DNA of 64,000 nt from Myxococcales bacterium (lineage in GTDB: Bacteria > Myxococcota > Polyangia > Nannocystales > Nannocystaceae), in NCBI GenBank assembly GCA_016793465.1, contig JAEUJW010000009.1, positions 1 through 64,000 of the forward strand, written 5' to 3'. Under the pieces are notes generated by a model. That model searched no databases. It was not told where the DNA came from and worked only from the letters and a program-made list of their open reading frames with translations. This document shows, one piece after another, positions 12,113-20,139 of the stretch (positions are counted from its first letter, which is position 1; each line of letters starts with the position of its first letter). Made by a program: the position numbers and the translations under genes.

Positions 12113-13501
12113 ATGCTCGCCCTTCTCCTCGCCCTGACGGCCGCGCCCGCGGATGCGGCGGCTCCGCCTGCCGCTCCGGCGGCGCCGACAGCGGCGCCGG
12201 CGCCGGCGCCCGAGGTGGTGATCGACGCGGTGCTGCCGTGCGGGCTGCGGGTGCTGACGGCCCGCGACATGACGCTGCCGGTGGCGTCGGTGGCGCTGGC
12301 GATCGAGACCGGCAGCGAGGACGACCCGGCCGACTTGCCGGGGCTGATCCACGCGCTGGCATATCAGGTCGAGCAGGGCAACCGCGAGCTGCGGCCGGGC
12401 GAGGCGATGGCGACCACGCAGGACGCGGGCGGGGTCTATCGCCTGGCGACCGGGGCGGCGCAGGTGCGCTACGAGAGCGTGGTGCCGATGTCGCGGCTCG
12501 ACGCGGTGCTGTGGGTCGAGTCGCAGCGGCTGCGCTTCCCGACCTCGTCGCTGCCGCGCTGGAAGCAGACGCTGAGCTGGGCGTCGAGCGACGACCGGGT
12601 GGGTTCGCGGCTGCGGCCGGAGGCGCTGGCGTACGTGCACGGTTCGGCGGGCCTCGGGCACGACGGGCGGGTGACCGGCAAGCCGCTGTCGACAGTCACC
12701 GAGGGGGTGCTGGCGGCGCAGTTCGCCAGCAAGTTCAGCTACGCGCGGGCGACGCTGGTGGTGGTCGCGCCGGAGTCGCCGGAGGCGCTGCTGGCCAAGA
12801 TCTCGCCGCTGTTCGCGGATCTGCCGCAGACGGCCAGGATGGTGCCGATGCGGGTTGTCGGGCCGCGCACGCCGGCGGCCACGGTGGCGAAGCCGGCGGC
12901 CGAGGCGGCTCCGGCCGAGGGCGGCGAGGCTGTTGCCGCGAGCGGCGGTTTCCCGCCGGAGGCGGTCGTCGTGCCGCTGGCGCGGCAACGCGGGGTGTCC
13001 TTCGTGTGGCCGATCCCGCCGACCGCGGCCGGCGGGGCGTGGGCCTCGGCCGTGTGCCGGGCGGTCAATCGCCAGAAGAAGGCGCCCGAGCCCGAGGAGC
13101 CGCGCAAGGCCCGGCTGGTCTGTGACCTCGAGCCGGATGCGCGGCGCGGGGTGATGATCTTGCGGCCGACCGGGGCGGACGACGCCTGGCAATTCGTCCG
13201 CATGCGGCTGGCCAGGCTGGCCGCCGTGGGGCCGGACGCGGCGCTGCTGGCGGCGCAGGCGGCCGTGGTCGGCCAGGCGATCCACCTGATGGCGAGGACG
13301 CCGCAGGGGCTGGCCCGTCTGCTGGCCATGGGCGGGGCGCCGGCCGCGGCCGGGGCGACGACGAACTTTCAGCAGCAGCACCGGGTCGAGGACCTGATCG
13401 GGACGGCGTCGCTGGCTGACCCGGGCGGCCGCGAGAAGGCGGCGCCGGGGCTGCTGCGGGTCGAGGACGCGGTGGTGCTGACGTTCCCGGAGGGACGATG
13501 A
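12113..13501 (+). CDS. M16-like periplasmic protein lacking the zinc motif (first of pair)
   Basis: 462 residues from the ATG at 12113, which opens a signal peptide (MLALLLALTAAPADA) and an Ala/Pro spacer. The rest follows the insulinase/M16 fold: the LPCGLRVL beta strand, a helix, then the GGVYRLATG segment and VLWVESQRLRF as in M16 N-domains. At the place of the zinc motif HxxEH the sequence is H80-A-L-A-Y84, so two of the three catalytic positions are lost. M16 proteins often occur as pairs in which one partner is inactive. Here the overlapping downstream gene is also motif-less. Exported; perhaps a binding or scaffold protein (inference). An alternative upstream start at 12065 would destroy the signal peptide. 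Confidence 0.72.
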   Translation: MLALLLALTAAPADAAAPPAAPAAPTAAPAPAPEVVIDAVLPCGLRVLTARDMTLPVASVALAIETGSEDDPADLPGLIHALAYQVEQGNRELRPGEAMATTQDAGGVYRLATGAAQVRYESVVPMSRLDAVLWVESQRLRFPTSSLPRWKQTLSWASSDDRVGSRLRPEALAYVHGSAGLGHDGRVTGKPLSTVTEGVLAAQFASKFSYARATLVVVAPESPEALLAKISPLFADLPQTARMVPMRVVGPRTPAATVAKPAAEAAPAEGGEAVAASGGFPPEAVVVPLARQRGVSFVWPIPPTAAGGAWASAVCRAVNRQKKAPEPEEPRKARLVCDLEPDARRGVMILRPTGADDAWQFVRMRLARLAAVGPDAALLAAQAAVVGQAIHLMARTPQGLARLLAMGGAPAAAGATTNFQQQHRVEDLIGTASLADPGGREKAAPGLLRVEDAVVLTFPEGR

Positions 13502-15081
13502 ACCGGGACAGGGCTGCTGCGGGTGATGCGCGGGTGACGGTCGGCGGTCGGAGCGGGCTGCGCGGCGTGATCGCGGTGCTGGCTCTCGGGCTGGCCTTCG
13601 GGACAGGTTGCCGCAGGCGCGAGCCGATCAAGGTCGAGCCGTTCGACGAGGCGGCGACGCCGGCGGAGACCGAGGCGCTGGGCTCGCTGGCCCCGCCGTG
13701 GCGGGCGCCGGAGCGGGTGGTGCTGGCCAACGGGCTGCTCGTGCACTGGCTGCACGAGGACGGGCTGCCGGCGGTGCACGTGCGGCTGTTGTTGCCGACG
13801 CACGGCCTGAAGGCGGGGCTGCAGGGGGCGGCCGCGCTGGTGGCGGTGCGGGCGCTGGCGCTCGAGCTCGAGGCCCTGTCGCCGCGGCTGGCCGCGCGCA
13901 CGGAGATGCGCTCGGGGGTGGACCGCTTCGAAGTGGCGGTGCACGGGGTCGCGGGCGAGACGGGGGCGCTGCTGGCGGGGCTGACCGACGTGCTGGCGGA
14001 GGACCCGTCGCGGGCGCTGGCGGTGGGGCGGCGGCAGGCGCTGCTCGAGCTGCGGCCGCTCGACGCGGAGGCGCAGGCGACGAGCGAGGTGGTGGCGGCG
14101 CTGACGGGCGTGGACGCGGCGCGCGAGCGCATCGACCGCGACACGGTGTCGGCGCTGACGGACAAACAACTGCTGGACGCCTGGCGGGCGCTGACGGACC
14201 CGCGGCAGGCGGTGATGGTGGTGCACGCGGCGGGCAAGCTGGTCGACGAGGCCAACACGGCGGCGTCGACCGACATGGGGGAGCGGTGGCGGCAGAAGGT
14301 GTCGCTGCTCGGGGGCAACGACGCCGACGCGGAGCCGCAGGCGCTGGTCCGGCTGCGCCGCGAGCGGCCGCCGGGGCGGTCGAACAAGCACGTGACGAAG
14401 GCACCGATCGCGCCGCTGAAGCGGGTCGATCCGCCGAACCGCGGGCGCGGTCAGCTGGTGCTGGCGCGCACGATCCCGACGGCCAACGCGCGCGAGCGCA
14501 GCCTGGCGCGGGTGACCCAGCGGCGGCTGCAGGAGTTCATCGACGCCCGGCTGATCGTCTCGGGGTCGTGGTCGATCTTCACGCTGCACATCCCGCTGAC
14601 GTCCGCGGGCAAGCCGAAGAAGGTCGTGGACTTGCTCGAGGGGACCGACCCGCCCAAGGACGCGGCGAGCGAGGACAGGCCGGAGGATCCGGTGATCCGT
14701 CGGCTGCGCCGCGAGCTCACCGGCATCCGCGACCGCCTGCGCGAGCGGCCGCTCGCCCAGGACCTGTTCCAGGCCGCCCAGCTGTGGCTCGGGGCGCGCA
14801 TGGTGGCCGCGAGCGTGGGCGGCGAGGACTGGACGGCGCTGTGGAGCGAGTCGCTCGACCTGGCCGGCGGCGACGGGGAGATCGCGGCGGCGCTGGCTCG
14901 TGATGCGCAGGCGATGCTGGCCGCGACGCCCGAGGAGGCGGCGGCGTGGCAGCAGCGCTGGCTCGACTTCAACACCAGCGAGCCGGGCTGGGCGTGGGTG
15001 CTCGTCGGGGCCGAGGGCGAGGTCCAGGGGGTCGTCAACTCGTTGAAGAACGGGATGACGTTCGACCCGCCGCCGTCGTGA
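13498..15081 (+). CDS. M16-like lipoprotein lacking the zinc motif (second of pair)
   Basis: 527 residues, starting in an ATGA overlap with the preceding gene, so translation is coupled. An extended N-terminus leads to a hydrophobic segment ending G-T-G-C38, a plausible lipobox. The segment LANGLLVHWLHEDGLPAVHVRLLLPTHG (in parts) matches the first strand of M16 domains. The helix that should bear HxxEH reads GLQGAAALVAVRAL with no histidine or glutamate. The second half is helical and charged. Together with its partner it forms a pair of predicted catalytically dead M16 proteins at the envelope. Function unknown. The divergence makes the family call less certain than for the partner. Confidence 0.62.
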   Translation: MNRDRAAAGDARVTVGGRSGLRGVIAVLALGLAFGTGCRRREPIKVEPFDEAATPAETEALGSLAPPWRAPERVVLANGLLVHWLHEDGLPAVHVRLLLPTHGLKAGLQGAAALVAVRALALELEALSPRLAARTEMRSGVDRFEVAVHGVAGETGALLAGLTDVLAEDPSRALAVGRRQALLELRPLDAEAQATSEVVAALTGVDAARERIDRDTVSALTDKQLLDAWRALTDPRQAVMVVHAAGKLVDEANTAASTDMGERWRQKVSLLGGNDADAEPQALVRLRRERPPGRSNKHVTKAPIAPLKRVDPPNRGRGQLVLARTIPTANARERSLARVTQRRLQEFIDARLIVSGSWSIFTLHIPLTSAGKPKKVVDLLEGTDPPKDAASEDRPEDPVIRRLRRELTGIRDRLRERPLAQDLFQAAQLWLGARMVAASVGGEDWTALWSESLDLAGGDGEIAAALARDAQAMLAATPEEAAAWQQRWLDFNTSEPGWAWVLVGAEGEVQGVVNSLKNGMTFDPPPS

Positions 15082-15093
15082 GCGACGGGGCGG

Positions 15094-15109
15094 CTGTCCT
15101 TCGGGTCAG
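15094..15109. terminator. Hairpin with TTCG loop between convergent genes
   Basis: CTGTCC-TTCG-GGTCAG forms a 6-bp stem (one mismatch) with a stable UUCG-type loop, 13 bp after the M16-like stop and 9 bp from the stop of the convergent lipoprotein. There is no T run. It also fits the 6-4-6 repeat seen elsewhere in the window, so it may not be a terminator. Confidence 0.35.
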
Positions 15110-15117
15110 GTCGCGGA

Positions 15118-15762
15118 TCACGGGGCGGCGATGCCGGCGGCGGCGCTGCTGCCGGCGGGCACGGCCTGCACGCTGCCGGCGGCGGGGGTCGGGCTCGGGG
15201 CCGCGGGCGCGGGGGTCGGAGCGGTCGCGACGGGGGTCGGGGTGGTGGCGACCGGGACCGGGGTGGTGGTCGGCGGCATCATGACCGGGGCGGGCGCGCC
15301 GGCGGCGAGCAGGGGCTGGGACACGGTCGAGGCGGCGCCGCCCTTGAGGCCGCCGTAGTGGCCCATGAACTCCCACTCGGGGTCGAACATGAGGGTGGCG
15401 ACGACGTACTCGCCGGTCGGTGGTTTGGCGCGGATCTCGACGGCGTGGCCGTCGGAGGCGGCGTTGACGACGGCGGTGAGCGGGTCGGGCACGCTGTTCT
15501 TGTCGAGGTCGACGCGGCTGAACTGGCCGGGCTTGCGGTTGAGCGCCTCGGTCAGCTTGTCGCCGGTGTGCAGGCGGTTGAACATGACGAGCATCGACAC
15601 GGGCTCGACCGCGAGGTCGGCGGCGAGGGGGCGGTTGGGGTCGGTGGAGGGCATGCCCATGGCCGCGCGGGTGAAGGAGGTGTCGACCTTGCCCGAGGGG
15701 TCGACGGGCTTGCCGCAAGCGGCGACGAGCACGAGGGCTGTACAAAGAGATCGAGCGAGCAT
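15118..15762 (-). CDS. Lipoprotein with Pro/Ala/Thr-rich tail
   Basis: 214 residues from the ATG at 15762 (AGGAG lies 5 nt upstream; a GTG one codon earlier is less likely). Signal peptide with lipobox V-A-A-C16. A small folded region (about residues 25-140) has no recognised motif; it includes MLVMFNRLHTGDKLTEALNRK and a segment on FDPEWEFMGHYGG. It ends in about 60 residues of Pro/Ala/Thr/Val repeats (PVATTPTPVATAPTPAPA) resembling a cell-wall or peptidoglycan-spanning tail. It lies 115 bp downstream of the second Ser/Thr kinase on the same strand and may share its transcript. I do not recognise the family. Confidence 0.65.
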   Translation of the reverse strand: MLARSLCTALVLVAACGKPVDPSGKVDTSFTRAAMGMPSTDPNRPLAADLAVEPVSMLVMFNRLHTGDKLTEALNRKPGQFSRVDLDKNSVPDPLTAVVNAASDGHAVEIRAKPPTGEYVVATLMFDPEWEFMGHYGGLKGGAASTVSQPLLAAGAPAPVMMPPTTTPVPVATTPTPVATAPTPAPAAPSPTPAAGSVQAVPAGSSAAAGIAAP

Positions 15763-15877
15763 CACGACTCCTGCTTCCTCACCGGCGAAGGTGGCGGCTG
15801 GTAGAGGGCCCAGCGCGGCGATCTTCCAACGCGGGGGCGACGGAGGGCAAGCGTCGCGGGCCCGGCCGCGCGTGCGC

Positions 15878-17494
15878 CTACTCGGGGTGGATCGACTCGA
15901 AGTGGCCGAGGACGCGCCGGAGGTCGTCGCGCAGGCACTCGAGGCAGTCCTTCATGCCGAAGAAGCCGCAGCCGTCCCTGGGGTAGGTGGAGAGGATGCG
16001 GAGGGCGGGGATGACGCGGGGGTCGGCGTCGGCCTCGATCTTGAGGAGCACGGCCTTCTTGGCCTCGCAGCCCGAGTTCTTCTCGAGCCAGGCGAGGTTG
16101 CGGATGTAGAGAGGGATCGACTGCTTGTCGGATTCGCTCGCGCCGGTGATCTTCTCGGCGGAGGCCTTGCGGGCCTTGCGGTCCTTCTCGTGGGCGAGGA
16201 TCTCCGCGTGGGGGGCGTAGGCCGCGGGGATCTCGGGCTCGGGCTTGGCGTCGGTCTTCGCGGCGGCGCCGGGCGGCGGCGGGGTCGGCGGGGCGTCGGG
16301 GGCGCGGCCGACGGCGAGCGTCGACTCCGGGTCGGCGTCGGCGGTGTCGTCGCCGCCGCAGGCGCAGCGGGCCAGCAGCACGAACATCAGCAGCAGGCCG
16401 CCGCCGAGGGCCCACCACACGCGGCGGCCGGCGCCCTCGTAGGCCGGCAGGGTGTTCGTCACGGCGGTGCGGAGGTCGAGCACGAGGCTCCACGGGCCGC
16501 CGGCGCGGATCGTCGGCGGGGGCTGCTCGCCGGTCATGACGTTGGCGACCATCGTGTGCGCGGCGGGGATGCCGGGCATGGGGCGGCGCATCGACGCGGC
16601 GGCGAGGTCCTCGCCGCGGGCGATCGACCGCAGCTCGTCGCGCACGATCGCGGGGGTCGCGGGGCGCTTGTTGGGCGCGGGGTCGAGGAGCTGGACGATG
16701 AGGGCGGCGAGCGCGGGCGGGGTGCCGGGCACGGCGGTGCGGAGGTCGGCCGACGCGGTGGTGAGCTGGCGCTGGAACAGCTCGGTGAGGCTGTCGCCGG
16801 TCCACAGGCGCCGCCCGGTGCAGCACTCCCAGAGGATCACTCCGAGGGCGTACAGGTCGGTGCGGCCGTCGACCTGGCCGGCGAGGGCCTGCTCGGGGGC
16901 CATGTAGCCGGGGGTGCCGACGACCATGCCGGCGCGCGTGAGCGGCTCGCTGCCGGTGGTGACGACCGCGGCGCCGTCGCCCGAGAGGCGGGCGATGCCG
17001 AAGTCGACGACCTTGGCCCACAGCAGGCCGTCGCGCGGCTCGAGCAGGATGTTGTCGGGCTTCAGGTCGCGGTGGACGATGCCGGCGGCGTGGGCGGCGG
17101 CGAGGGCGTCGGCGATCTGGGCCCCGAGCTCGGCGACCTGCGGCCAGGCGAGCGGGCCGCGGTGCAGGTGCTTCGTCAGGGCCTCGCCGCGGACCAGCTG
17201 GACCACGAGGTAGGCCCCGCCCTCGGGCAGGTGGCCGAAGTCCATGGCGCTGACGACGTGCGGGTGCTCGATCTGCCCGGTCGCCAGGGCCTCGCGCACG
17301 AACCGCTCGGTGAGGTGGGCGTCGTCGGCGAACTCGGTGCGGATGGTCTTGACCGCGACCTGCTTGCGCAGCTTCAGGTGCTCCGCGACGTACACCGCGC
17401 CCATGCCGCCCTCGCCGAGCACCTCGATGATGCGGTAGCGGTCGTCGATCACGCGGCCGATCCACGCGCCCGTGCGGGTCTCGATCGCGGGCAT
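15878..17494 (-). CDS. Transmembrane Ser/Thr protein kinase
   Basis: 538 residues. PknB-type kinase domain: glycine loop GEGGMG at 27-32, K49 in VAVK, H141-R-D143-LKPDN, D164-F-G, and MAPEQ in the activation segment; all catalytic residues are present. A long juxtamembrane stretch leads to one membrane helix at about 358-378 (VWWALGGGLLLMFVLLA) followed by CACGG. Then come an Asp/Pro-rich linker and an extracytoplasmic alpha-helical domain with four or five cysteines near the C-terminus (GCEAKK ... DGCGF ... DCLECL). The probable role is sensing across the membrane and phosphorylating cytosolic proteins. A 6-4-6 inverted repeat lies 88 bp before the start. Confidence 0.9.
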   Translation of the reverse strand: MPAIETRTGAWIGRVIDDRYRIIEVLGEGGMGAVYVAEHLKLRKQVAVKTIRTEFADDAHLTERFVREALATGQIEHPHVVSAMDFGHLPEGGAYLVVQLVRGEALTKHLHRGPLAWPQVAELGAQIADALAAAHAAGIVHRDLKPDNILLEPRDGLLWAKVVDFGIARLSGDGAAVVTTGSEPLTRAGMVVGTPGYMAPEQALAGQVDGRTDLYALGVILWECCTGRRLWTGDSLTELFQRQLTTASADLRTAVPGTPPALAALIVQLLDPAPNKRPATPAIVRDELRSIARGEDLAAASMRRPMPGIPAAHTMVANVMTGEQPPPTIRAGGPWSLVLDLRTAVTNTLPAYEGAGRRVWWALGGGLLLMFVLLARCACGGDDTADADPESTLAVGRAPDAPPTPPPPGAAAKTDAKPEPEIPAAYAPHAEILAHEKDRKARKASAEKITGASESDKQSIPLYIRNLAWLEKNSGCEAKKAVLLKIEADADPRVIPALRILSTYPRDGCGFFGMKDCLECLRDDLRRVLGHFESIHPE

Positions 17495-17581
17495 GCTGGG
17501 CTGGGTGTCGGGCAGGGTGGACCTCGCGGCGGCCCGAGTATACGCATCCGCGGCGCGCGGTGGCGGGTCGCGGTCACGGGA

Positions 17582-17595
17582 TGTCCGAAGGGACA
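17582..17595. repeat. TGTCC-N4-GGACA inverted repeat upstream of kinase
   Basis: Perfect 5-bp arms around the loop GAAG, in the region upstream of the kinase that starts at 17494. One of several similar elements in the window (others at 15094, 32617, 45294, 53107 and 62603, plus one in coding DNA at 58967). It could be an operator or an RNA hairpin. Confidence 0.5.
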
Positions 17596-17619
17596 GGTAG
17601 GCGCTCGCGCGCGCAGCGC

Positions 17620-17850
17620 GTGCGGGCGCGGGGGCCGGGGTGAGCGGGGCGCGGCGGCTCAGTGCGCGTGCCTGCAGCAGGCGCGAGGCGCGGGGGCCGG
17701 GGACGGCGAGGGGGAAGCGGCGGTCCGGCGACGCGGCTCGGTGCTCGTGCCTGCAGCAGGCGCGGGGCGCGGGGGCTGCGGGCGGCGAGGGGGAAGCCGT
17801 GGTCCGGCGCGGCGGCTCAGTGCTCGTGCTTGCAGCAGGCGTGGGGCGCG
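17620..17850 (-). repeat. 79-bp tandem repeat copying the 3' end of the metal-transporter gene
   Basis: The sequence around C(C/T)TGCAGCAG recurs at 17671, 17750 and 17829, exactly 79 bp apart, and flanking bases match for most of the unit. The last copy is the real end of the transporter gene, encoding ACCKHEH and the stop. The two downstream copies still encode ACC-R-H-x-H; the outer one keeps a stop codon and the middle one has CGA. 79 is not a multiple of 3. A further partial unit (GCGCGGGGGCCGGGG) lies at about 17626. Together with the hairpin at 17582, this is all I see in the 322-bp gap 17495-17816. Confidence 0.85.
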
Positions 17851-19928
17851 GGGGCGCCGGGCTCGGCGGGTCTTGCGGGGGCGTGGTCGTCGCGCTCCCA
17901 CAGGCGCTGGACGAACTTCTGCGGGGTCTGGCGCAGGAAGCTGACGAGGAACAGGGCGGCGAGCGCGGCGAGGCAGAGATCCGCGAACAGGCCGGGCTCG
18001 TGGTGGACGTGGCCGGCCTCGGCGGCGGCGGTCATGCCGGGGAGCAGCAGGTCGAGGGCGACGCCGAGGCCGACGGCGAGGGCGATCATCAGGCCGGTGA
18101 AGGCGAGGGCGACGCGGCGGCCGTGCAGGCCGTGGAGCAGGCCGTAGGTGGTAGCGTTGGTGGCGGGGCCGGTGAGCAGGAACGCGAGGGCGGCGCCGGG
18201 GCTGAGGCCCTTGGCCAGGAGGACGGCGACGAGCGGGGTCGCCCCGGACGCGCACACGTAGGTCGGGACGCCGAGCACGGCGAACAGCACGACCTGCAGG
18301 GCCGGGGGGATCGCCGTGAAGGTGGCCGGGTCGAGCCAGGGCTGGATCGTCGCGGCGAGCAGCAGGCCGAACACGATCCAGGGGGCGGTGGCGTCGACCA
18401 TCTCGACCAGGCCGACGCGCAGCACGCCGTCGCGCAGGCGGGTCGCCAGGGGGCGCGGGTCGGCTGGCTTTTCGGACAGGTCGGGGGCGGGCCGCAGGCG
18501 GTCGGCGAGGCCGCCGACGACGCGGCCGACGACCAGCGCCACCGCGACCGCGCCGAGCACCCGCGCGGCGGTCATCGGCCCGCCGAGCAGCGGGAGCGAG
18601 AGCAGCACGGCGTCGATGCCGAGCTCGGGGGTCGCGACCAGGAAGGCCATGGCCGCGGCCGCCGGCACGCCGCGCTGCAGGAGGCCGCGGTAGACCGGCA
18701 CGACCCCGCACGAGCACAGCGGCAGCGGCAGGCCGAAGGCGACGCCGCGGGCGGCCTGGGCCAGCGGGGTGCCGCGGCGTAACCACCGCAGCGGGGCCTC
18801 GGGCAGGAAGGTCGCGACCAGGCCGGCGAGCACGAACGCGAGGAGCAGCGCGGGGGCGCTGTCGCGGGTGAGCTCGAGCAGTGCGGCGAGCACCTGGGCG
18901 AGCGGGTCGTGCTCCTCGTGGGCGTGGCCGTGCGAGGAGGAGCGGGCGAGCAGCGCGAGCAGGCCGAGGCCGGCGAGGCCGCCGAGGCTGGCGGCGACGC
19001 GCACGCGCGGGGGGTCGGGGGCGTGCGCGTGGGGCTCGTGCGCGTGGTGGCCGTGCGAGTGAGGCGCGTGCGCGTGCGGGGCGCGCGAGGTGTGCGCGTG
19101 GTGCTCGTGCGAGTCGGACGCGAGTGGGGCGCGCGAGGTGTGCGCGTGGTGCTCGTGCGCGTGATGAGGCTCGTGCGCGTGCGAGGTGTGCGCGTGGTGC
19201 TCGTGCGCGTGATGAGGCTCGTGCGCGTGCGAGGTGTGCGCGTGGTGTCCGTGCGAGTGTCCGCGCGGGAGATCCCCATCGCTGAAATCATTTAAATTTT
19301 GGTCGTGCTCGTGGGGGTGGTTGCGGTGGGCGACGACGTGGAGGAGGAGGCCGCCGACGAGCGCGTGGAACAGGCCGAGCCAGGCGGGTTGGAGGGCGGA
19401 GAGGGAGGCGTCGGCGAGGACGAAGCCGGCGACGGTGGCGACGCCGAGGAGGGCCATCGCGGCGGAGGCGCGGGCCAGGCCGAGGGGCGAGAGGAGCCAC
19501 CAGACGGCGACGGCGACGGGCAGCTGATGGGCGATGACGGCGACCTCGAGGGCGTGGCCGGAGTCGCCGGAGGCGTGGGCGGAGGCGAGGGCGAGGCCGT
19601 CGGTGAACGAGTGTGCGGCCATGCCGAGCACGGCGACGGTGAGGGCGGTGCCGTGGGTGCCGCGGGCGGCGAGGCGGAGCGGGCCCTCGGCGATCGAGGG
19701 ACCGAGGATGCCGGCGACGAGGGCGAGGAAGGCGGGCCAGCCGGCGAGGTCGAGCGCGCGGGGGAGGATCTCGACCATGACGAGGCCGGCGACCGCGACG
19801 AGCACGAAGTTGTCGAGCGCGGCCATCGTCACGCGTTCGCGACGGGCGACGCGGTGGATCCCCGGGCCGAGCAGCAGCGCGGCGACGCTGATGGCGAGGA
19901 TCTGGAGGCCGTGCGGGTCGCTGTCCAT
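17817..19928 (-). CDS. ZIP-like domain / His-rich linker / SO_0444-ArsP-like permease fusion
   Basis: 703 residues from the ATG at 19928. Residues 1-200 form about seven membrane helices with ZIP-like features (H106-S-F-T-D110-G and H134-Q-L-P). Residues about 205-300 are a loop with some 38 histidines in HEHHAH/SHAHEPHH repeats. Residues about 320-690 form an eight-helix permease with paired motifs P-L-C405-S-C407-G-V-V-P and CASGATPL, plus TGPATN, as in the PF03773/SO_0444 Cu/Zn efflux and ArsP families. The tail ends ACCKHEH, a likely metal site. ZIP proteins import and SO_0444 proteins export divalent metals, so the fusion is unusual. It is divergent from the VCBS lipoprotein. Function in Zn/Cu homeostasis is inferred. 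Confidence 0.82.
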   Translation of the reverse strand: MDSDPHGLQILAISVAALLLGPGIHRVARRERVTMAALDNFVLVAVAGLVMVEILPRALDLAGWPAFLALVAGILGPSIAEGPLRLAARGTHGTALTVAVLGMAAHSFTDGLALASAHASGDSGHALEVAVIAHQLPVAVAVWWLLSPLGLARASAAMALLGVATVAGFVLADASLSALQPAWLGLFHALVGGLLLHVVAHRNHPHEHDQNLNDFSDGDLPRGHSHGHHAHTSHAHEPHHAHEHHAHTSHAHEPHHAHEHHAHTSRAPLASDSHEHHAHTSRAPHAHAPHSHGHHAHEPHAHAPDPPRVRVAASLGGLAGLGLLALLARSSSHGHAHEEHDPLAQVLAALLELTRDSAPALLLAFVLAGLVATFLPEAPLRWLRRGTPLAQAARGVAFGLPLPLCSCGVVPVYRGLLQRGVPAAAAMAFLVATPELGIDAVLLSLPLLGGPMTAARVLGAVAVALVVGRVVGGLADRLRPAPDLSEKPADPRPLATRLRDGVLRVGLVEMVDATAPWIVFGLLLAATIQPWLDPATFTAIPPALQVVLFAVLGVPTYVCASGATPLVAVLLAKGLSPGAALAFLLTGPATNATTYGLLHGLHGRRVALAFTGLMIALAVGLGVALDLLLPGMTAAAEAGHVHHEPGLFADLCLAALAALFLVSFLRQTPQKFVQRLWERDDHAPARPAEPGAPAPHACCKHEH
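19133..19260 (-). repeat. 48-bp in-frame repeats in the His-rich loop
   Basis: The element containing GTGATGAGGC recurs at 19161 and 19209, 48 bp apart, with identical flanks, encoding two 16-residue copies of a His-rich block (THAHEPHHAHEHHA order). Shorter, more diverged copies flank it. In-frame expansion of a metal-binding loop. Confidence 0.88.
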
Positions 19929-20139
19929 GGGCGCGGGGAATATATACGCGAGCCGGGCTCGCGGGCGGGGCCGTCGCCGCGTGGAAGCCCTGGCGGGGCG
20001 GGGACTTCCCGCGATCCACGGTCCAGGGCGGGTGTGCGCGGCGGCGCGGGCCCGCGCCGGATCACACGGACCGTGAACGGCCAAGCACACCGGCGCCCCG
20101 GTTGACGCAGGCCCGCCGGGCGTCCGAAGCTTCCACCCT
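19929..20139. promoter_or_regulatory. Divergent promoter region, transporter and VCBS lipoprotein
   Basis: 211 bp between two divergent starts. A TATATA block at 19940-19946, unusual in this GC-rich DNA, lies 12-18 bp before the transporter ATG, a position compatible with a -10 element and a very short leader. No Zur or Fur-type palindrome was recognised by eye. Confidence 0.35.

Noticed and set aside
13065..14404. Long antisense frames over the M16-like genes and other genes
   Set aside because: They have Arg/Pro/Ala/Ser-dominated composition, no recognisable motif, and lie antisense to genes with signal peptides and family features; such frames are expected in DNA with saturated GC3.
17620..17850. 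CRISPR-like array
   Set aside because: The units are tandem copies of 79 bp with no unique spacers and they match the neighbouring gene's end; the hisS duplication at 50226 fails the same test.
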